This document shows positions 60,671 to 64,000 of a stretch of 64,000 nucleotides of DNA, piece by piece. Position numbers and translations under genes: made by a program. The stretch is from Charina bottae (Eukaryota > Chordata > Lepidosauria > Squamata > Charinaidae): positions 175,188,774-175,252,773 of the forward strand of contig JALMGJ010000003.1 of assembly GCA_023362775.1 (NCBI GenBank). The letters run 5' to 3'. The stretch's first letter is position 1; each line of letters begins with the position of its first letter. The notes under the pieces are model-generated. The model did no database searches. It saw nothing but the letters and a program-made list of their open reading frames with translations, and was not told the origin of the DNA.

Positions 60671-61544
60671 CTTTTAAGCTAGGAAACCCACAGTCAGGAC
60701 TAAAACATCAGAAGACCTGGTTCAAGCATATATGTCTCTCAAGAGTATCAGTTGGCTAAAGAGAGTCCTGCTGGCATTTTTCCAACAAGTTCTTTAAACA
60801 TATGATCAATCAGAAAGAATTTCTTCCTTCATGCTCCATAAGGAAACTTGTGTGATCATATCATACCTAGAGAAGAATATGAAGAAGCAGTCTTTATTGC
60901 GGCCATTAACCAACACAGAAGAAGAATATGAGATGATCTTATACAAAGCTAAACACACCACTGATGTTGACTGACTGAACCTTCTAACTTTGAATGAGAC
61001 AGACTGAACCTGTTGGTGTTCGAGAAGATATTATTTCTTTGCTTTATATATGTAGTTACTAAATAGAGAACTTTTACTTGTGACAAAGATAATGAGAAAC
61101 TAGGAGGGCAAATGCCTGATTAAACAGTTATGCAGGACTATATCTTTTTACAGAAGATCAACGGCCCTCAGGCAACACTGGAATCAATCCCCTCGAAAAT
61201 TTGGAATAAATTCTATTGAATGAACTCAGTTTGAAGACTCTTCTCCTGATAGACATATTATCTGTCCATACAACTTCTAAATCACCTGGTCTATCAACAA
61301 ACAAGAATATATACATTTTTCACCATGACTAGATAATATTATGTCCTGCTTCTGACTTTATGACCAAGATGAATTTGGCTCTCACCATTTTTATGGGGTG
61401 ATTATCTTTTTAATTCTAATCTATTGCAACTATGTAAAGGAAACAGCATAGATAAAAACTTTACCAAGCTGTGAGATTAAACTCAGAAGGCAATGAATAC
61501 TTCAGGTGGGGGAAATATACACATGCATACATACATAAAAGCAG

Positions 61545-62360
61545 AGAAAGTGCCATGGCAAGACAAGACCCTGCATGGGATGTACCATCGACAGATAGCT
61601 GAGGTGGCTGACACTGGGAAATCCTACCAGTGGCTGGAAAGGGCTGGACTAAAAGACAGCACTGAGGCACTGATCATAGCAGCACAAGAACAGGCACTAA
61701 GCACCAGATCCATAGAAGCAGGGGTCTACCACCTTAGACAGGGCCCGAGGTGCAGACTGTGCAGAAAAGCCTCAGAGACAGTCCAACACATAGTGGCAGG
61801 GTGTAAGATGCAGGCAGGAACAGCATACACTGAACAACACAACCAAGTAGCTGACATTGTGTACAGGAACATTTGCACAGTGTATGAGTTAGAGACCCTC
61901 CCAAGACAAGATGGGAGATTTCACAGAAGATCGTGGAGAATAACAGGGCTAAGATCCTGTGGGACTTCCAGATCCAGACGGACAGGCAGATACTGGCCAA
62001 TCAACCAGACACTGTGGTAGTAGACAAGGACCAGAAGACAGCAGTGGTGATAGATGTAGCGGTGCCAAGTGACAGCAACATCAGGAAGAAGGAGTACAAG
62101 AAGCTGGAGAAATACCACGGCCTGAAGGAGGAACGAGAGAGGATGTGGAAAGTGAAGGCCAAAGTGGTCCCAGTTGTGGTAGGAGCACTCGGGGCTGTGA
62201 CTCCTAAGCTGGGAGAGTGTCTCCAACAGATCCCAGGAACAACAACAGAGCTCTCTGTCCAGAAGAGTGCAGTGCTAGGAACAGCTAAGATACTGCGCGG
62301 AACCCTCAAACTCCCAGGCCTCTGGTAGAGGACCCGAGGTTGAGGAAGACACATACCACC
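61545..62360 (+). mobile_element. R4/Dong-like non-LTR LINE, 5'-truncated 3' end
   Basis: Only the C-terminal coding part and a short 3' UTR remain. Similarity begins at about 61550, just after an ATAC-rich patch (about 61520-61537), and extends past the stop at 62326-62328 into GAGGACCCGAGGTTGAGGAA and a CCACCCCAAGGGGTG hairpin at about 62357, ahead of A/T-rich sequence. No target duplication was identified. Confidence 0.78.
61550..62328 (+). pseudogene. R4/Dong-type ORF C-terminus: CCHC knuckle and restriction-like endonuclease
   Basis: First frame: TLHGMYHRQIAEVADTGKSY (about 61568-61627) leading to CRLCRKASETVQHIVAGC (61751-61804), a C-x2-C-x8-H-x4-C knuckle like those between RT and endonuclease in R2/R4 elements. 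The frame shifts near 61905-61930. The second frame continues with ILWDFQIQTDRQ, NQPDTVVVD...AVVIDVAVP (PD and second Asp spaced as in the restriction-like endonuclease) and KKLEKYHGLKEERERMWKVK. It ends in AKILRGTLKLPGLW and TAG at 62326-62328. The domain nicks the target for reverse transcription. Upstream RT is missing, so the copy is inactive. Confidence 0.82.
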
Positions 62361-62554
62361 CCAAGGGGTGAGAAGGGAATTTTTTTTAATATGGAGTATG
62401 AAGATAATACTCTGCTATCCAGATAGCTTAAATAAGTATTCCTGTCACCTTACAAAACTCAGAATTCAGAACTTCTTGAAGCATTACAGGAGGAATATCA
62501 GCATACTGGATAACAAATTAGTTAGGGTTAGAGTTGCATCAGTTACATATGGAC

Positions 62555-62791
62555 CCCTGGGCCATAGTCCAGCAATCTGTTTTCAGAGTGGCCAAACAAC
62601 TGCACAAGGAGGTCTACTAATCGTCCATCAGATGGTCTTCAGAGGCAGTCACGCTGGCATCAAGGCTAATAGCCATTGATCCCCATGACTTCCATGAATT
62701 GGTCCAACCCTTTTTTGAAGCCAGCCAAGGTGGTAGCCAGCACCATATCTCATTTCCTATTTGGCTGTGCTTTTGCAGAATCAAGATCTCA
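62555..62791. repeat. reptile interspersed repeat fragment
   Basis: CCATAGTCCAGCAATCTGTT, CAGAGTGGCCAAACAACTGC and AGGCTAATAGCCATTGATCC, then AATTGGTCCAACCCTTTTTT, follow a repeat often seen in lizards (possibly antisense LINE 3' sequence). Class not assigned. Confidence 0.5.
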
Positions 62792-62890
62792 ATATTCCTC
62801 AACCTGGTCCCCTTTAAATGCATTTGACTATAATGCTTAGGTTATGGGTATAAAGAGCTGTAATCCAAGAATCCCAGGTTGAAGAACTTG
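62792..62890. mobile_element. palindromic hAT-like MITE, copy D, degraded
   Basis: ATATTCCTCAACCTGGTCCC at the left and CCCAGGTTGAAGAACTTGG at the right form inverted arms of the family at 8225. Interior eroded. Confidence 0.5.
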
Positions 62891-64000
62891 GTCTACCTGT
62901 CCCTGCTGGCTAGTTTGCCTGGCTGTGTCAGAAGGGAAGAAGATGTAGTTTGAATCGGTGTTACAATCCTATCACCCAGGCTACTGAGAAGTTGCACCAC
63001 ACAGTGAATCCAGGATTAGGCTAAAGGGCACTTGTCATGAATTCTGCTAAAATTGGTAGTCCTTACGTTCCTACAGATCTATACTTTCACAAAGCGGAAG
63101 ATAAATAAAAAGGTTATTTTATCTGTCCAAAATCCTTCTTTCACAAATACATGTTTTTTTTAAAAAAAAAATAGTGTGGAGAACAAGAAGAAAAGCCCCA
63201 ATAATAGTACTGCTCCCATCTGTTTCTAGCAGTATGAATTTTAAAAAAATGTAGGGCTCCTTTGCTGTGGTTGAATACTACTATGTAGTGTGAAACATTA
63301 GAATCCAAACCATAGAATAAAAGAATGTATTCATTTATTTATTTAATTTATTTGCTGTTTACCGTATTGCTATAGGGGAAGGAACCATTGCATCCTTTTC
63401 AGTTCACTCTGTGTCTCAGATTCTCAGTCTGACCAGTGATGAAGTGGGCATGTCAGGCCGGGGTTAGGAAAACTGCATGGGGAGCTGCTGGACTCATTTT
63501 CTAACCTCTCCTTCTCCCTGGCTATTGCCTTTTTCTCTCCCAAACAATTCTCTGTGTATGTGTGTGCGTGTGCATGCCTATGTGTCTCCTTTTTTTAGCT
63601 GAAATTATTCCCTCTTTCCCCCATCTAAATTTACTTCACAGCAGATTGTCTTGTAGTAAATCACCAAAAACCCAAATAGCACTAAAGCATTCTGATACAA
63701 CATTAGCATTTGCTTAACAAGCACAAGATAAACATTAAACAAAGAACTGCATTTCTTTATTAGAGGCTGCAAGATACATAATCCATGAGCACAAGAAACA
63801 TGGGACCCAGTGGATATGCAGATGCGTGTTATTTCATTGGCGCTGGGCGGCCTTGTTAGAAAAGGTTTTCATCTGAAGGCTTGGGGGTGGATAGTTGACT
63901 GTCCCTGGTGGGGCTGTAACTAGATACAGAGACTGTTGCAAGCTAGGCTGGGCTCCCTGGTGGATGTGCTGATTGGACAGCCTGAGGAAAACTTGGGAAG
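62891..64000. other. gene-free stretch to window end
   Basis: Only a TG-rich patch (about 63552-63582) and ATTT repeats (about 63330-63350) seen; no exon recognised. Confidence 0.45.

Noticed and set aside
62001..62354. 117-codon minus-strand frame
   Set aside because: Shadow of the R4/Dong-like coding sequence on the other strand.

Overview
The window reads as nuclear DNA of a squamate reptile (lizard or snake) and looks like a gene desert or the inside of a large intron. The lineage call rests on the repeats. tRNA-derived SINEs sharing the BovB 3' sequence and ending in ACCTTT repeats match Sauria SINEs. They lie alongside 3' fragments of BovB LINEs, squamate-type L1 and CR1/L2 debris, an R4/Dong-like LINE with a restriction-like endonuclease, and several hAT and Tc1-like DNA transposons. 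I found no host exon, rRNA gene, functional tRNA gene, CRISPR array or bacterial-style operon. Nearly all longer open frames are either relics of transposon proteins or artefacts of GC-rich tandem repeats.

Layout. 0-5 kb: a Sauria SINE with a 14-bp target duplication, a MIR-like SINE and simple repeats. 5.4 and 10.3 kb: two CAG...CTG hAT MITEs with perfect 8-bp duplications. 14.6-17.6 kb: a CR1 tail, a minus-strand Tc1-like transposase pseudogene with two in-frame stops, a CR1 3' region, and a likely solo LTR. 20-24 kb: a tRNA-derived SINE, a (TTCC)n block and another CR1 3' region. 27-31.2 kb: a long degenerate minus-strand non-LTR retrotransposon, interrupted by a palindromic MITE and followed by a BovB 3' end. 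32.4-34.5 kb: a full-ended but internally deleted (HAL1-like) L1 carrying a nested 5'-truncated L1; each insertion has its own 18-bp duplication. 37-39.3 kb: a composite Sauria SINE that looks ectopically rearranged, and a third hAT MITE. 43.6 kb: the fourth hAT MITE. 49-53 kb: a GC-rich one-ended hAT-like block and two sister BovB ends. 55-62.4 kb: a CR1 3' region, a second palindromic MITE, a possible DIRS-like relic and the R4/Dong-like LINE terminus.

The elements are linked by mobilisation rather than by pathway. BovB machinery is the accepted driver of Sauria SINEs, and both are present. The hAT MITEs need a transposase from elsewhere. The most distinctive feature is the hAT MITE family: short CAG(A/G)GCTTTCCAAA termini around a variable, extremely CpG-rich, Z-DNA-prone minisatellite core, scattered through otherwise AT-rich sequence. 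Family names come from recognised sequence patterns and remembered family features, not from a database search.
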